DNA from: CAYQAE01 sp964415445 [NCBI: uncultured archaeon]
GTDB lineage: Archaea > CAYQAE01
NCBI GenBank assembly: GCA_964415445.1
Contig: CAYQAE010000052.1
Location: 1-13,282 of the forward strand
Length of the DNA: 13,282 bases
Direction: 5' to 3'
In this document: positions 1 to 5,739 of the stretch, in pieces
Layout of the letters: each line of letters begins with the position of its first letter
Position numbering within the stretch: position 1 is the stretch's first letter
Notes under the pieces: generated by a model
What the model saw: the letters and a program-made list of their open reading frames with translations, nothing else
Database searches by the model: none
What the model was told of the DNA's origin: nothing
Made by a program: the position numbers and the translations under genes

Positions 1-75
1 CTAACAGAGAAGGATGCCCTAGATATAGGGAGAGAAATAAAAAAAGAAGTAGCAAAAAAGCTTAATTTAAGTTGA
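1..75 (+). CDS. C-terminal end of a VapB-like antitoxin (5' part outside the window)
   Basis: The window opens inside a reading frame whose last 24 residues begin LTEKDALDIGREIKKEVAKK and end at TGA 73-75. A short amphipathic tail of the form 'L(S/T)E.DA..(L/I)G..(I/V)K..(V/I)AK' is typical of the C-terminus of archaeal ribbon-helix-helix VapB antitoxins, the part that wraps around the PIN toxin. It sits directly before a PIN-domain toxin gene: the stop overlaps a possible TTG start at 72 and lies 5 bases before the ATG at 81, so the two are almost certainly co-transcribed. The DNA-binding N-terminus is not in the window, so the antitoxin class is inferred from this tail and the neighbour only. 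Confidence 0.6.
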   Translation, partial: LTEKDALDIGREIKKEVAKKLNLS

Positions 76-80
76 AAAAT

Positions 81-494
81 ATGGAACTTACTGTTGATAC
101 AAACATTATCGTTTCAGCGCTAATTAAAGATGGATTAACTCGAAAAATATTGTTTGAGCCTGATTTATCTTTTTTTTCTCCTGAATTTATTATTGATGAG
201 ACATATCGCCATATTGATGAGATTGCAAAAAAAGCAGACGAAAGTAGAGAAACAATCGAAGAGGTATTAAATGATATATTTTCAAAAGCAAATATCATAG
301 TAATTCCGTTTGAAGAATTGAAACCATATGTTGGTGAATCAAAAGAATTAACTCCTGATATTGAAGATGTGCTGTATTTTGCATGTGCACTTAAGACAAA
401 ATCTCCTATTTGGTCAAATGAAAATAAGTTAAAAAACCAAAAAAAAGTTGAAATAATCAAAACGCATGAATTGATAGATAAAATAGAATACTAA
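81..494 (+). CDS. PIN-domain ribonuclease toxin (VapC-like, PIN_2 type)
   Basis: A 137-residue PIN-domain protein, the usual size for single-domain toxins. The first acidic residue is D6 in LTVDTNIIVSAL, followed by E40 in the segment IIDETYRHIDEI, D93 and D96 in LTPDIEDVLYFACAL, and a final S-N-E-N at 112-115 where many PIN proteins have S-N-D. These would bind metal in an RNase active site; VapC toxins of this fold cut tRNA, rRNA or mRNA to stop growth until the antitoxin returns. The target here cannot be read from sequence. ATG 81 is preferred because the conserved 'M.L.VDTN' start follows at once; an in-frame TTG at 72 would overlap the antitoxin stop and add three residues. It follows the antitoxin end at 75 without room for a promoter, so the pair forms one operon. 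Confidence 0.85.
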   Translation: MELTVDTNIIVSALIKDGLTRKILFEPDLSFFSPEFIIDETYRHIDEIAKKADESRETIEEVLNDIFSKANIIVIPFEELKPYVGESKELTPDIEDVLYFACALKTKSPIWSNENKLKNQKKVEIIKTHELIDKIEY

Positions 495-533
495 TTCTTT
501 GAAAATTTCTAAAGACCTAATAAACTTTCTCAC

Positions 534-596
534 TCAAACAATTCAGGATGTTCAGTATGAATCGGTATAACTTCATCTGCATTAATTTCTTTAATC
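534..596 (-). repeat. 63-bp perfect copy of the 3' end of the RNase J-like gene (left copy)
   Basis: These 63 bases are identical to 3884-3946, the last codons of the RNase J-like gene, in the same orientation (offset 3350). Read on the minus strand it encodes the tail with the motif IPIHTEHPELF, then a Glu codon and its own in-frame TGA (530-532), where the intact gene has Asp and TAA. The match stops abruptly at both edges. The last 6 bases (591-596) also supply the final Asp codon and the stop of the adjacent regulator remnant. It is a displaced gene end, consistent with an attachment-site-like duplication or with illegitimate recombination. Confidence 0.95.
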
Positions 597-911
597 CCTT
601 TTATCTATAACAATCCAATAACCACTTTTGTTAGATCCTTCTCTACTAATAATTGATTTTTCTTTTAATTTAGCAATATTTCTCATAATGGTAGTTCTGT
701 GAGTCTTTAACTTTCTACTTAACTCATCATATGTAATTTGGTTGTTTTTCTGAATTTCTGCAACAATTTTTTCTTGTAAGGATGTTAATTTTACAGGTGC
801 ATTTACAGGTGCATTTCTCTTAAAAATTACAGAAAAACCATATTTCATTACATTAAATTTCACACCAACACCATTTTTTTACATTCTTTATAAATTCGTT
901 TTAGAGCAGTA
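591..911 (-). pseudogene. C-terminal remnant of an AlbA_2/HATPase-type transcriptional regulator with winged HTH
   Basis: The open frame 863 to 591 (GTG start, 90 residues) encodes a winged helix-turn-helix: SLQEKIVAEIQKNNQITYDEL, then SRKLKTHRTTIMRNIAKLKEK and a wing ending in a SGYWIVID strand. The N-terminal GFSVIFKRNAPVNAPV is the end of a HATPase_c_4-like domain plus the repetitive linker common in this family. Upstream, in another frame (about 911-875), the strand reads TALKRIYKECKK, which matches the family's 'GTGI(K/R)RI...C' helix; one extra A in the A7 run at 874-880 would join it to the downstream NGVGVKFN. The ATPase and AlbA_2 parts are missing, so this is a truncated and apparently frameshifted piece of a protein normally of about 400-500 residues. 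No start signal is visible. The HTH alone may still be made, but I doubt it. Confidence 0.6.
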
Positions 912-1004
912 TCAATTCTGAAGTTTGTTTCAAAAAATGATGAAAAAGAGTATAATAGAGAGAGTGCAATTTTAGCACTAAATAGAATTGACAAACAGAT
1001 GTAA
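903..1004 (+). other. Short open fragment with a HEAT-like repeat signature, probable gene remnant
   Basis: This plus-strand stretch is open for 33 codons and ends at TAA 1002-1004, reading AVSILKFVSKNDEKEYNRES followed by AILALNRIDKQM. The 'A..L......D.....RE.A..AL..I' spacing looks like the end of a HEAT-type helical repeat. There is no start codon and an in-frame stop lies just upstream, so it can only be the tail of a lost gene. It abuts the broken regulator remnant on the other strand, and I suspect the junction is near 905-911. The similarity call rests on pattern alone. Confidence 0.25.
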
Positions 1005-1250
1005 CTTTTATCTCAATTTTGATAGAAATAAATAGAGGTAGCATTTAGAAAATTATTTTACAAAAAACCAACTAAATTCAAAGGAATATTTAAGTTCTAA
1101 AAAGTTTTAAAAACCTCTGGTATTATTTATTAAACATTTATAGATGATATTTTCGTCTTTTATTATCTAATTTTTGGATATTTTTGTTCTTCTAAAGAAT
1201 TACATATCACCTAGCTAAAGCGCTCTTTTGAATAACTAAATATTATTAAA
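1005..1250. other. Intergenic A+T-rich region, nothing assigned
   Basis: About 250 bases without a convincing reading frame on either strand. It should hold the promoter of the zinc-ribbon gene that follows, but I see no single clear TATA box; 1136-1145 (ATTTATAGAT) and 1238-1247 are weak candidates. No tRNA, repeat or stable hairpin stands out. Confidence 0.4.
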
Positions 1251-1258
1251 GAGGTGAT
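1251..1258 (+). promoter_or_regulatory. Strong Shine-Dalgarno sequence that fixes the start of the zinc-ribbon gene
   Basis: GAGGTGAT at 1251-1258 is a near-perfect complement of the 16S rRNA 3' end and lies 7 bases before ATG 1266. The GTG inside it (1254) is in frame but would place the ribosome site within the coding sequence, so ATG 1266 is the start. Most other genes in the window lack such a site. Confidence 0.75.
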
Positions 1259-1265
1259 AAGACAA

Positions 1266-1787
1266 ATGACAATAAGAGATATAATAATAAGTATAATTAA
1301 ACTGTTGATTTCCTGTAGTATTTTAGCGTTATTTATATCAGCATTCATTTACGCTATTACTTCGTTGAAATTCTCTTTAGGGGATTTGGTTGGCTTTGGA
1401 TTTGGGTTAGTATTAGTAAGCATTCCACTTAGTTTTTATATCTTATCTTGTATCGTTGCTGTGATTGCAGATATTTCTATGTATAGAGGAAAAGATAACT
1501 TAACAGAAATAAATCATTCAGATAAATACTGTCCTAAGTGCGGTAAGTATGAACTAAAGATAGAAAATAAAGACAAAGATACTACTGAACGCACTAAATC
1601 CAGCGCAATTGGATATAAATTCTGTCCAGGGTGCGATTATAAAGAAAAAATCACGATTGAATGGGTTCCGGTTGATTGTTATAACCAAATCTGTTTAACG
1701 TGTCCAAACTACGAAAGCGGTCTTTGTAAAGATTATGATCACGATCAAGCCAACAAAAAAGCGCGTTTTGACTCATATCATTGGTAA
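1266..1787 (+). CDS. Two-helix membrane protein with zinc ribbon and C-terminal cysteine cluster, unknown function
   Basis: A 173-residue protein I do not recognise. Two hydrophobic segments (about residues 9-30 and 41-69) anchor it in the membrane. The rest is soluble: a zinc ribbon with CPKCGKYEL near residue 90 and CPGC about 29 residues later, then a second cysteine group in VDCYNQICLTCPNYESGLCK near the C-terminus, spaced C-x4-C-x2-C-x7-C. The short first loop and the charged tail suggest the cysteine domains face the cytoplasm, but I have not established topology. Four plus four cysteines could bind two zinc ions. The gene stands alone: a strong ribosome site precedes it and a T-rich tract follows it, so it is probably monocistronic. 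Its position inside the block bracketed by the 63-bp repeat suggests accessory cargo; no function can be assigned. Confidence 0.75.
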   Translation: MTIRDIIISIIKLLISCSILALFISAFIYAITSLKFSLGDLVGFGFGLVLVSIPLSFYILSCIVAVIADISMYRGKDNLTEINHSDKYCPKCGKYELKIENKDKDTTERTKSSAIGYKFCPGCDYKEKITIEWVPVDCYNQICLTCPNYESGLCKDYDHDQANKKARFDSYHW

Positions 1788-1805
1788 TTTTTTTTTATTT
1801 TTTTT
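1788..1805 (+). terminator. Oligo-T transcription terminator
   Basis: A run of nine T, one A and eight T starts directly after the stop codon of the zinc-ribbon gene. Archaeal RNA polymerase stops at such T-rich tracts without needing a hairpin, and no hairpin is seen here. Confidence 0.6.
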
Positions 1806-1871
1806 AATCTTTTATAATGGTAATATTATATATTTACAACCAACAATTTTTGGAAAAAATACTGAATAATC

Positions 1872-1878
1872 TTATAAA
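1872..1878 (+). promoter_or_regulatory. TATA box of the 65-residue membrane protein gene
   Basis: TTATAAA is centred 28 bases before ATG 1903, the spacing expected if transcription begins at or next to the start codon. There is no Shine-Dalgarno sequence before that ATG, so the mRNA is probably leaderless. Confidence 0.6.
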
Positions 1879-1902
1879 GAAAAGTCAATAAGAATAATTA
1901 AA

Positions 1903-2100
1903 ATGAATCCAAGATTTAATTTATTTGAACAAAAGATAAAGAAGAATTTTTCTATAGTTTCTATTTTAGTCATTCTACTGTTGATAGCTGTTATATATTA
2001 TGGATTTAATCCTTTTATTTATATAATTGGATTAAGTTCAGGGGTTTTTTTGGGATCTTATATCGGTATGTGGTATGTTGTGTGGGTTATGAAGAAGTGA
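1903..2100 (+). CDS. Small two-helix membrane protein of unknown function
   Basis: A 65-residue protein with a basic N-terminus (FNLFEQKIKKNF) and two hydrophobic segments, roughly residues 17-34 and 38-61, ending in KK. No family is recognised. It has its own TATA box with leaderless spacing, and its TGA lies 34 bases before the preferred start of the nuclease-like gene (4 bases before that gene's first possible ATG), so the two probably form an operon. Small membrane proteins beside nucleases occur in toxin-antitoxin and defence modules, but nothing in this sequence proves such a role. The consistent reading frame, start context and promoter argue that it is a real gene. Confidence 0.65.
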   Translation: MNPRFNLFEQKIKKNFSIVSILVILLLIAVIYYGFNPFIYIIGLSSGVFLGSYIGMWYVVWVMKK

Positions 2101-2134
2101 AAAAATGATTATATTTAATCTAAATCTAATCAAA

Positions 2135-2872
2135 ATGTCTAATTTAGAAAAAGATCTATATCCAATTATAAAGAATTACCTAGAAGAGAAAAAAGAATGC
2201 TACCCTAAATACACCGATTTTGAACTATCACTAAAGCGAGGCTACCAAAGACTTAGAGCAGATGTATTTGGAGTAAACAAAGAAAGAGAAATTTTTCTTT
2301 GTGAAGGTAAAAGAGAATTAAAAAATAGAGTTTTTGGAAAAGCGATCTCTGAAGTAGTAGAATTGCTAAAATATGCTAATTATGTATATGTATTTGGAAC
2401 TAAAGAGGACCTAAAAGACAAAGATCCAGATGACCAAATTGAAAAATGTAGAAAGCTATCAATAGGAATTTTGACTATATCAGATGGTGAAGTTAGAGAA
2501 ATTTTAAAGCCACAAAAAAATGAAATAGATCATCTAGCTAAAAAAGAAATCTTTTTCCGTATATTTACAAAATATACTAAATCCCCAATTGCAGATATTA
2601 TTTTCCAAGCTACATTTGAATATTTAAATAAATTTAAACTAAATTTAGCACCTTTTATAGATATATATAATTCATTATTTAAAAAAGAAGAATATAAAGA
2701 TATTTTAAGAGATATTATAAGGGATCATACTCTTGAAGCCAAAGATATGAGAAAAGAATTTCAAAGAGTTTATGGAAAATCTGAATATGTGGAAATAACC
2801 AGAAAAGGATCAGTTGTTGATGATCTAATTTCGCTTAAAAAAGAAGGATTACCGCCAATATTATTAGATTGA
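2135..2872 (+). CDS. Predicted PD-(D/E)XK-fold nuclease-like protein
   Basis: A 245-residue soluble protein. The first half carries the order of the PD-(D/E)XK core: E5 in the first helix (LEKDLYPIIKNYLEEK), D43 in LRADVFG, then E57 and K59 in IFLCEGKRE, followed by a helix and the strand YANYVYVFG. This core is used by restriction enzymes, repair nucleases and Holliday-junction resolvases, and binds one or two metal ions. The second half (about 140-245) is helical and lysine-rich and matches nothing I know; it could bind DNA or a partner. ATG 2135 is preferred because the core helix starts right after it; ATG 2105 is in frame and would add ten mostly hydrophobic residues. It follows the 65-residue membrane gene in one operon and lies inside the block bracketed by the 63-bp repeat. 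Biological role unknown. Confidence 0.65.
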   Translation: MSNLEKDLYPIIKNYLEEKKECYPKYTDFELSLKRGYQRLRADVFGVNKEREIFLCEGKRELKNRVFGKAISEVVELLKYANYVYVFGTKEDLKDKDPDDQIEKCRKLSIGILTISDGEVREILKPQKNEIDHLAKKEIFFRIFTKYTKSPIADIIFQATFEYLNKFKLNLAPFIDIYNSLFKKEEYKDILRDIIRDHTLEAKDMRKEFQRVYGKSEYVEITRKGSVVDDLISLKKEGLPPILLD

Positions 2873-2875
2873 GAC

Positions 2876-3050
2876 ATGCTCATAAATTTATCATTTTATG
2901 GAGCAATTAATGAAAATGATACTAGAAATGATACTATAAATTACTTCGTGGGCGGGATTTTCATTTGATGATGATAGGTTTATTGAAGTAAGTGGCCAAT
3001 ATAATACAGATAGTTGGTATGAGAAATATGTAATGCTAAATTATGATTAA
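2876..3050 (+). pseudogene. Two overlapping short fragments of a decayed, unidentified gene
   Basis: Just after the nuclease gene an ATG at 2876 opens a 30-residue frame (MLINLSFYGAINENDTRNDT and on, stop 2966-2968). In another frame, 2940-3050 reads ITSWAGFSFDDDRFIEVSGQ and ends in LNYD at TAA 3048-3050. The second piece has the alternating, aspartate- and asparagine-rich look of a surface or secreted beta-rich protein. Joining the two would need a frameshift near 2940. Neither has a promoter of its own, so this is probably the tail of a lost gene. From 3051 to 3165 nothing else is seen. Confidence 0.3.
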
Positions 3051-3165
3051 TACTATTAAACATATTTTAATAAAATATTCAAAAACGCAAATAGATACGA
3101 AATATTTATTAAGACTAAATTGGAATATAATACTTAGAGGGTATTTATCAAAATAATTTTTATAA

Positions 3166-3297
3166 ATGGTGAGTGATTTGGAAAAAGATGAAAACAAAAC
3201 GAGTAGACCAAAAAGAGTAGAAATAGATATTTCTGAACATCTCGCTAGAATTATGGCTAATCATGATAAATTGTTAAAAGAATTAGCTAAACATTAG
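3166..3297 (+). CDS. Small 43-residue charged protein, unknown function
   Basis: ATG 3166 to TAG 3295-3297. The protein is mostly charged: an acidic N-terminus (SDLEKDENK), then RPKRVEIDISEHLARIMANH and a lysine-rich helix. Its end overlaps by 11 bases the end of the broken Doc toxin frame on the opposite strand. The size and the strand-helix layout resemble small antitoxins or ribbon-helix-helix proteins, but I cannot match it to a family, and a convergent arrangement is unusual for a toxin partner. A TATA-like GTATTTAT at 3141-3148 is slightly too close to the start. It may be a real small gene or chance. Confidence 0.4.
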   Translation: MVSDLEKDENKTSRPKRVEIDISEHLARIMANHDKLLKELAKH

Positions 3298-3781
3298 TTT
3301 TTATATTGTTTTTTATCCATTTAGTTATAATAGGAATTAATTTTTCATCTTTTGCACTACCTTTGGCAATTTTCAGAAGTAATTTGGTAGGTTTTTTATA
3401 GTCATAACTTTCAGCATAAAAAATAATATCATTTAGGACTAAAAAAAGACAAACAAGAACAAAAGCTGTTCTTTTATTACCGTCTATAAATGGATGAGTG
3501 CAAATAAATCATTGTAATAGATAAGATGCTTTGATGATTATATTATCTAATTTATGTTTTTCTTTTACTCTATTTATAACAAATGATAAATTATGTTCAA
3601 TATTGGCTTCATTTATTGCACCTGTATGTATCGTATCGTCTTCATCACGATATTTTTCTACTAAAACATTATGAATATCGATAACAGTTTGTTTTGTAGG
3701 ATAAATTATGTCTTCAAAAATTTCAAAAGCTTCTTTTTTTATTCCCTTATTTTTCAACCAATTCAGAATTTCTAAAAGCAT
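3287..3781 (-). pseudogene. doc: Doc-type toxin (Fic/Doc family) interrupted by an in-frame TGA
   Basis: Reading minus from ATG 3781, 90 residues precede a TGA at 3509-3511; the same frame then continues as FICTHPFIDGNKRTAFVLVC to TAG 3287-3289. HPFIDGNKR is the Doc catalytic signature (H-x-F-x-(D/N)-(A/G)-N-K-R). Doc enzymes phosphorylate EF-Tu or its archaeal counterpart and halt translation. The whole frame would be about 164 residues. The first part ends IIIKASYLLQ, the helix that normally runs into the signature, so the interruption is one codon just before the active site. The truncated 90-residue product lacks the catalytic loop and should be inactive. TGA is an ordinary stop elsewhere here (2870-2872, 2098-2100), so recoding is unlikely. 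A TATA-like AATTATTA near 3802-3812 suits a leaderless transcript from ATG 3781. Confidence 0.8.
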
Positions 3782-3888
3782 TAGACTCTATCCTTAAGAG
3801 AGATAATAATTTTTTAAATTCATTTGTAATGTTGCTTTTAGTAATATATTCAAAATTATCTCTCGCTTTTTTCCTTCTTTTAATCAAA
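3747..3888 (-). other. Short open frame upstream of the Doc gene, possible antitoxin or remnant
   Basis: On the minus strand, from about 3888 to TAA 3747-3749, 46 codons are open (LIKRRKKARDNFEYITKSNI and on, then a helical FKKLLSLLRIES). It begins within the end of the RNase J-like gene and overlaps the Doc start by 35 bases. Antitoxins commonly overlap Doc in this way, but there is no ATG, only TTG or ATT, and no recognised motif. The frame also extends to an ATG at 3932 inside the RNase gene, which I regard as chance. Confidence 0.25.
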
Positions 3889-5274
3889 CAATTCAGGATG
3901 TTCAGTATGAATCGGTATAACTTCATCTGCATTAATTTCTTTAATCATTTTTTTAATCTCGTCCCCTGACGCATGACCTGATGCATGTGCGTGATATTCT
4001 CTGATATTAAAATGCTTAAGCCAGTTTTTCTTCCTCTCCTCATCAATTTCCATCTCATCAGAGAAGGGCTCACATGAAGATTTAATCCAAATTGTACCAT
4101 CAGGCTTTATATCAGTTAATTGATTAATATCCCACATACTCATAGATACTACGTATCTATTAGGATTTTTTACTAATTCTTTGTAGGTAATTGCCTCTGG
4201 CCTAAAGATAAAATCACGCTCCCAAGTAGCATAATCTTTCTCAATCTCTTTTTGATCAACACCGTCTTTGCAAATTAGCCCCCAACTTTTTTGAGGAATT
4301 AAAATCTTAACATCATCTAACGTAAAAGGACATAGATCACCTAACTCTTCAACTAAATATGCAAGCTTCATAGGAATTACAAATTCACGCCCATTCTCCT
4401 CTGCAGCCTCATACATACTCTGAACTCTATCAATATCCCTAATTGGATGCTCAACAAAAACTAAATTTTTAGCTTCTGATATAATTGATGAAATACTCTC
4501 TTTAACTTGAGCTTCACTATCCTTTTTTGTGCTATCTATCCTAGTTCCTTCACTTACCAACCACTTAGGTTGAGCTTCCCTAGCTTTTTGGACAAATCTC
4601 TTACTTAAATCACCGTGGCGACCATGAAATCTAATATCGCCAGTATAGACTAAATTACCCTCATCAGAATAGACAATATATCCTGCTGCACCAGGAAGTG
4701 AATGGTCAACTGGAACAATCTCAACTTTAAGTGATCCTACTTCAACTACACTTTCAGGTTCCATAACATTAATATCACGATCATATACATAATCTTTATT
4801 TCTTCTGGTAACTCTACTTAAGTTACCTTTTTTATTTTCATAGAAGGTATAGGCATCACAAAAGGTCAAAAAATCAGAAAAAGTAGCAGAACCTGTATTT
4901 TCTAAAGCTTTCAATATTATCTTTGTCGCCTCTGAACAATAAATTGGTATATCTTTTCGCAAAAAATGAATAAATTGGACATGATCAACATGGGCATGGG
5001 CTAAAAAAACGGCATCTACACTTTTTTCTTCTGCGCATCTATCCATATGCTTAAGATAATCCTCACGATAAATGCCCTCAAGATCAGGAAGAAGATTAAA
5101 TTCAAAGAAATCTTTCATCCCTACACATTTACGTGGATTTAGAAACTCAGAAAAGAACATACCGTTTTTTTTGAAACTCATTCCAAAATCTAAAAATATT
5201 CTAGTATCCTTATGTTCTAATAATACTTTATTTCCACCAATTTCTCCGACTCCACCATGTAGTGTGATTTTCAT
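3880..5274 (-). CDS. RNase J-like metallo-beta-lactamase/beta-CASP ribonuclease
   Basis: A 464-residue soluble protein, close to the usual length of archaeal RNase J (about 450). Metallo-beta-lactamase motifs: H93-A-H95-V-D97-H98 (LAHAHVDHV), H191 (VPVDHSLPGAAGY) and D213 (YTGDIRFHG). Beta-CASP motifs: motif A with E242 in VSEGTRID, motif B H434 in ASGHASGDE, and motif C H456 in IPIHTEHPELF. Enzymes of this type bind two zinc ions and degrade RNA 5' to 3', or cut it internally, in mRNA turnover and rRNA maturation. All metal ligands are present, so it should be active. The gene has its own TATA box 26-27 bases before ATG 5274 and no Shine-Dalgarno, so it is probably leaderless. Its 3' end is duplicated at 534-596. 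The group within the family (RNase J versus another beta-CASP clade) needs a tree; the fold is certain. Confidence 0.88.
   Translation of the reverse strand: MKITLHGGVGEIGGNKVLLEHKDTRIFLDFGMSFKKNGMFFSEFLNPRKCVGMKDFFEFNLLPDLEGIYREDYLKHMDRCAEEKSVDAVFLAHAHVDHVQFIHFLRKDIPIYCSEATKIILKALENTGSATFSDFLTFCDAYTFYENKKGNLSRVTRRNKDYVYDRDINVMEPESVVEVGSLKVEIVPVDHSLPGAAGYIVYSDEGNLVYTGDIRFHGRHGDLSKRFVQKAREAQPKWLVSEGTRIDSTKKDSEAQVKESISSIISEAKNLVFVEHPIRDIDRVQSMYEAAEENGREFVIPMKLAYLVEELGDLCPFTLDDVKILIPQKSWGLICKDGVDQKEIEKDYATWERDFIFRPEAITYKELVKNPNRYVVSMSMWDINQLTDIKPDGTIWIKSSCEPFSDEMEIDEERKKNWLKHFNIREYHAHASGHASGDEIKKMIKEINADEVIPIHTEHPELFD
3884..3946 (-). repeat. 63-bp perfect repeat, right copy within the RNase J-like gene
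   Basis: This is the intact counterpart of 534-596, covering about the last 21 codons of the gene, up to one base short of the final Asp codon boundary. It includes the beta-CASP motif C histidine (H456). Immediately beyond the shared bases the sequences differ on both sides, so the identity is not due to a longer conserved region. Confidence 0.95.
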
Positions 5275-5297
5275 GATATGTACTTGTTAGCTACTGC

Positions 5298-5305
5298 TAT
5301 AATTT
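5298..5305 (-). promoter_or_regulatory. TATA box of the RNase J-like gene
   Basis: On the minus strand this reads AAATTATA, within an AT-rich stretch (5298-5310), centred about 27 bases before ATG 5274. That distance fits transcription starting at the ATG. The box lies in the 80-base gap behind the truncated regulator remnant, so the ribonuclease does not depend on read-through from it. Confidence 0.55.
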
Positions 5306-5354
5306 TTTTGCAAAAAAATTCAAAGTTGGATGAGTATATGTAAATATGAAATAT

Positions 5355-5729
5355 TCAATCATTTTTATCTACAACAACCCATATTCCACTTCTATCAGAA
5401 CCTTCTCTTTTCAAAAGCCTTTTCTGTTTAAGTTTAGCAATATTATAATCGACTGATTTTTTAGATAATTTTCCTTGTTCAATCATTTGTTTTTTTGTAA
5501 TCTTTGAATCTTTTTTTATCATATTAAGTATTTTTTGTTGATTTTCGTTTAGTGATTCTACCCCCTTTTCTACCCCCCTATCTACCCCCTTAATACTTTC
5601 AGGATAAAGTTCTTCTTTTGAGGATATCTCAACAAAAAAATATCCTTCATATAAATTAAATTCTACTTCATTGTCATTAGCTTTGCAATTGTCTTTAATC
5701 CTTCTAATTCCTGTTCCAACTTTTTCCAT
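5355..5729 (-). pseudogene. Truncated AlbA_2/HATPase-type regulator, C-terminal part with winged HTH
   Basis: An open frame of 124 residues from ATG 5729. It starts MEKVGTGIRRIKDNCK, which is the C-terminal 'GTGI(R/K)RI...C' helix of the HATPase_c_4 domain in AlbA_2 (Schlafen-type) regulators, followed by a GYFFVEI strand, a linker of four-residue units (GVDRGVEKGVE), and a winged HTH (ENQQKILNMIKKDSKITKKQ, a recognition helix near KKSVDYNIAKLK, and a wing with SGIWVVVD). Full-length members have a further 300 or more residues with the AlbA_2 and ATPase parts; here the frame is closed by TGA six codons above the ATG and the glycosyltransferase gene ends 10 bases upstream. It is therefore a 5'-truncated remnant, although the DNA-binding domain is intact and could still be translated. 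It is related to, but clearly divergent from, the remnant at 591-911. Confidence 0.65.
5557..5591 (-). repeat. Three tandem 12-bp units encoding the GVEK/GVDR linker
   Basis: On the plus strand three consecutive units of the form TCTACCCCCTTT (5557-5568, 5569-5580, 5581-5591) encode the GVDR-GVEK-GVE linker of the truncated regulator. A decayed set of the same three units is present at 7268-7303. Such linkers between ATPase and HTH are common in this protein family, so the repeat is coding in origin. Confidence 0.7.
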
Positions 5730-5739
5730 ATAAATTGTC

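Noticed and set aside
62-460. Long minus-strand open frame opposite the PIN toxin
   Set aside because: It overlaps a gene with clear PIN motifs almost completely, shows no domain and has low-complexity serine/phenylalanine composition expected of an antisense shadow.
3509-3511. Selenocysteine or tryptophan recoding of the Doc TGA
   Set aside because: TGA is used as an ordinary stop at 2098-2100 and 2870-2872, no SECIS-like element is seen, and no Doc protein is known to need Sec here; a nonsense mutation is simpler.
534-3946. Site-specific integrase inside the repeat-bracketed block
   Set aside because: No frame shows the R-H-R-Y residues of a tyrosine recombinase or serine-recombinase motifs; the block may be defective, but the enzyme is not present.
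5072-5290. Plus-strand frame opposite the start of the RNase J-like gene
   Set aside because: It lies within the conserved N-terminal coding region of the ribonuclease and has no recognisable features.
5557-5591. C-rich 12-bp tandem units as a regulatory array or CRISPR-like repeat
   Set aside because: The units stay in codon phase and encode the GVEK-type linker of a known protein family; there are no spacers.
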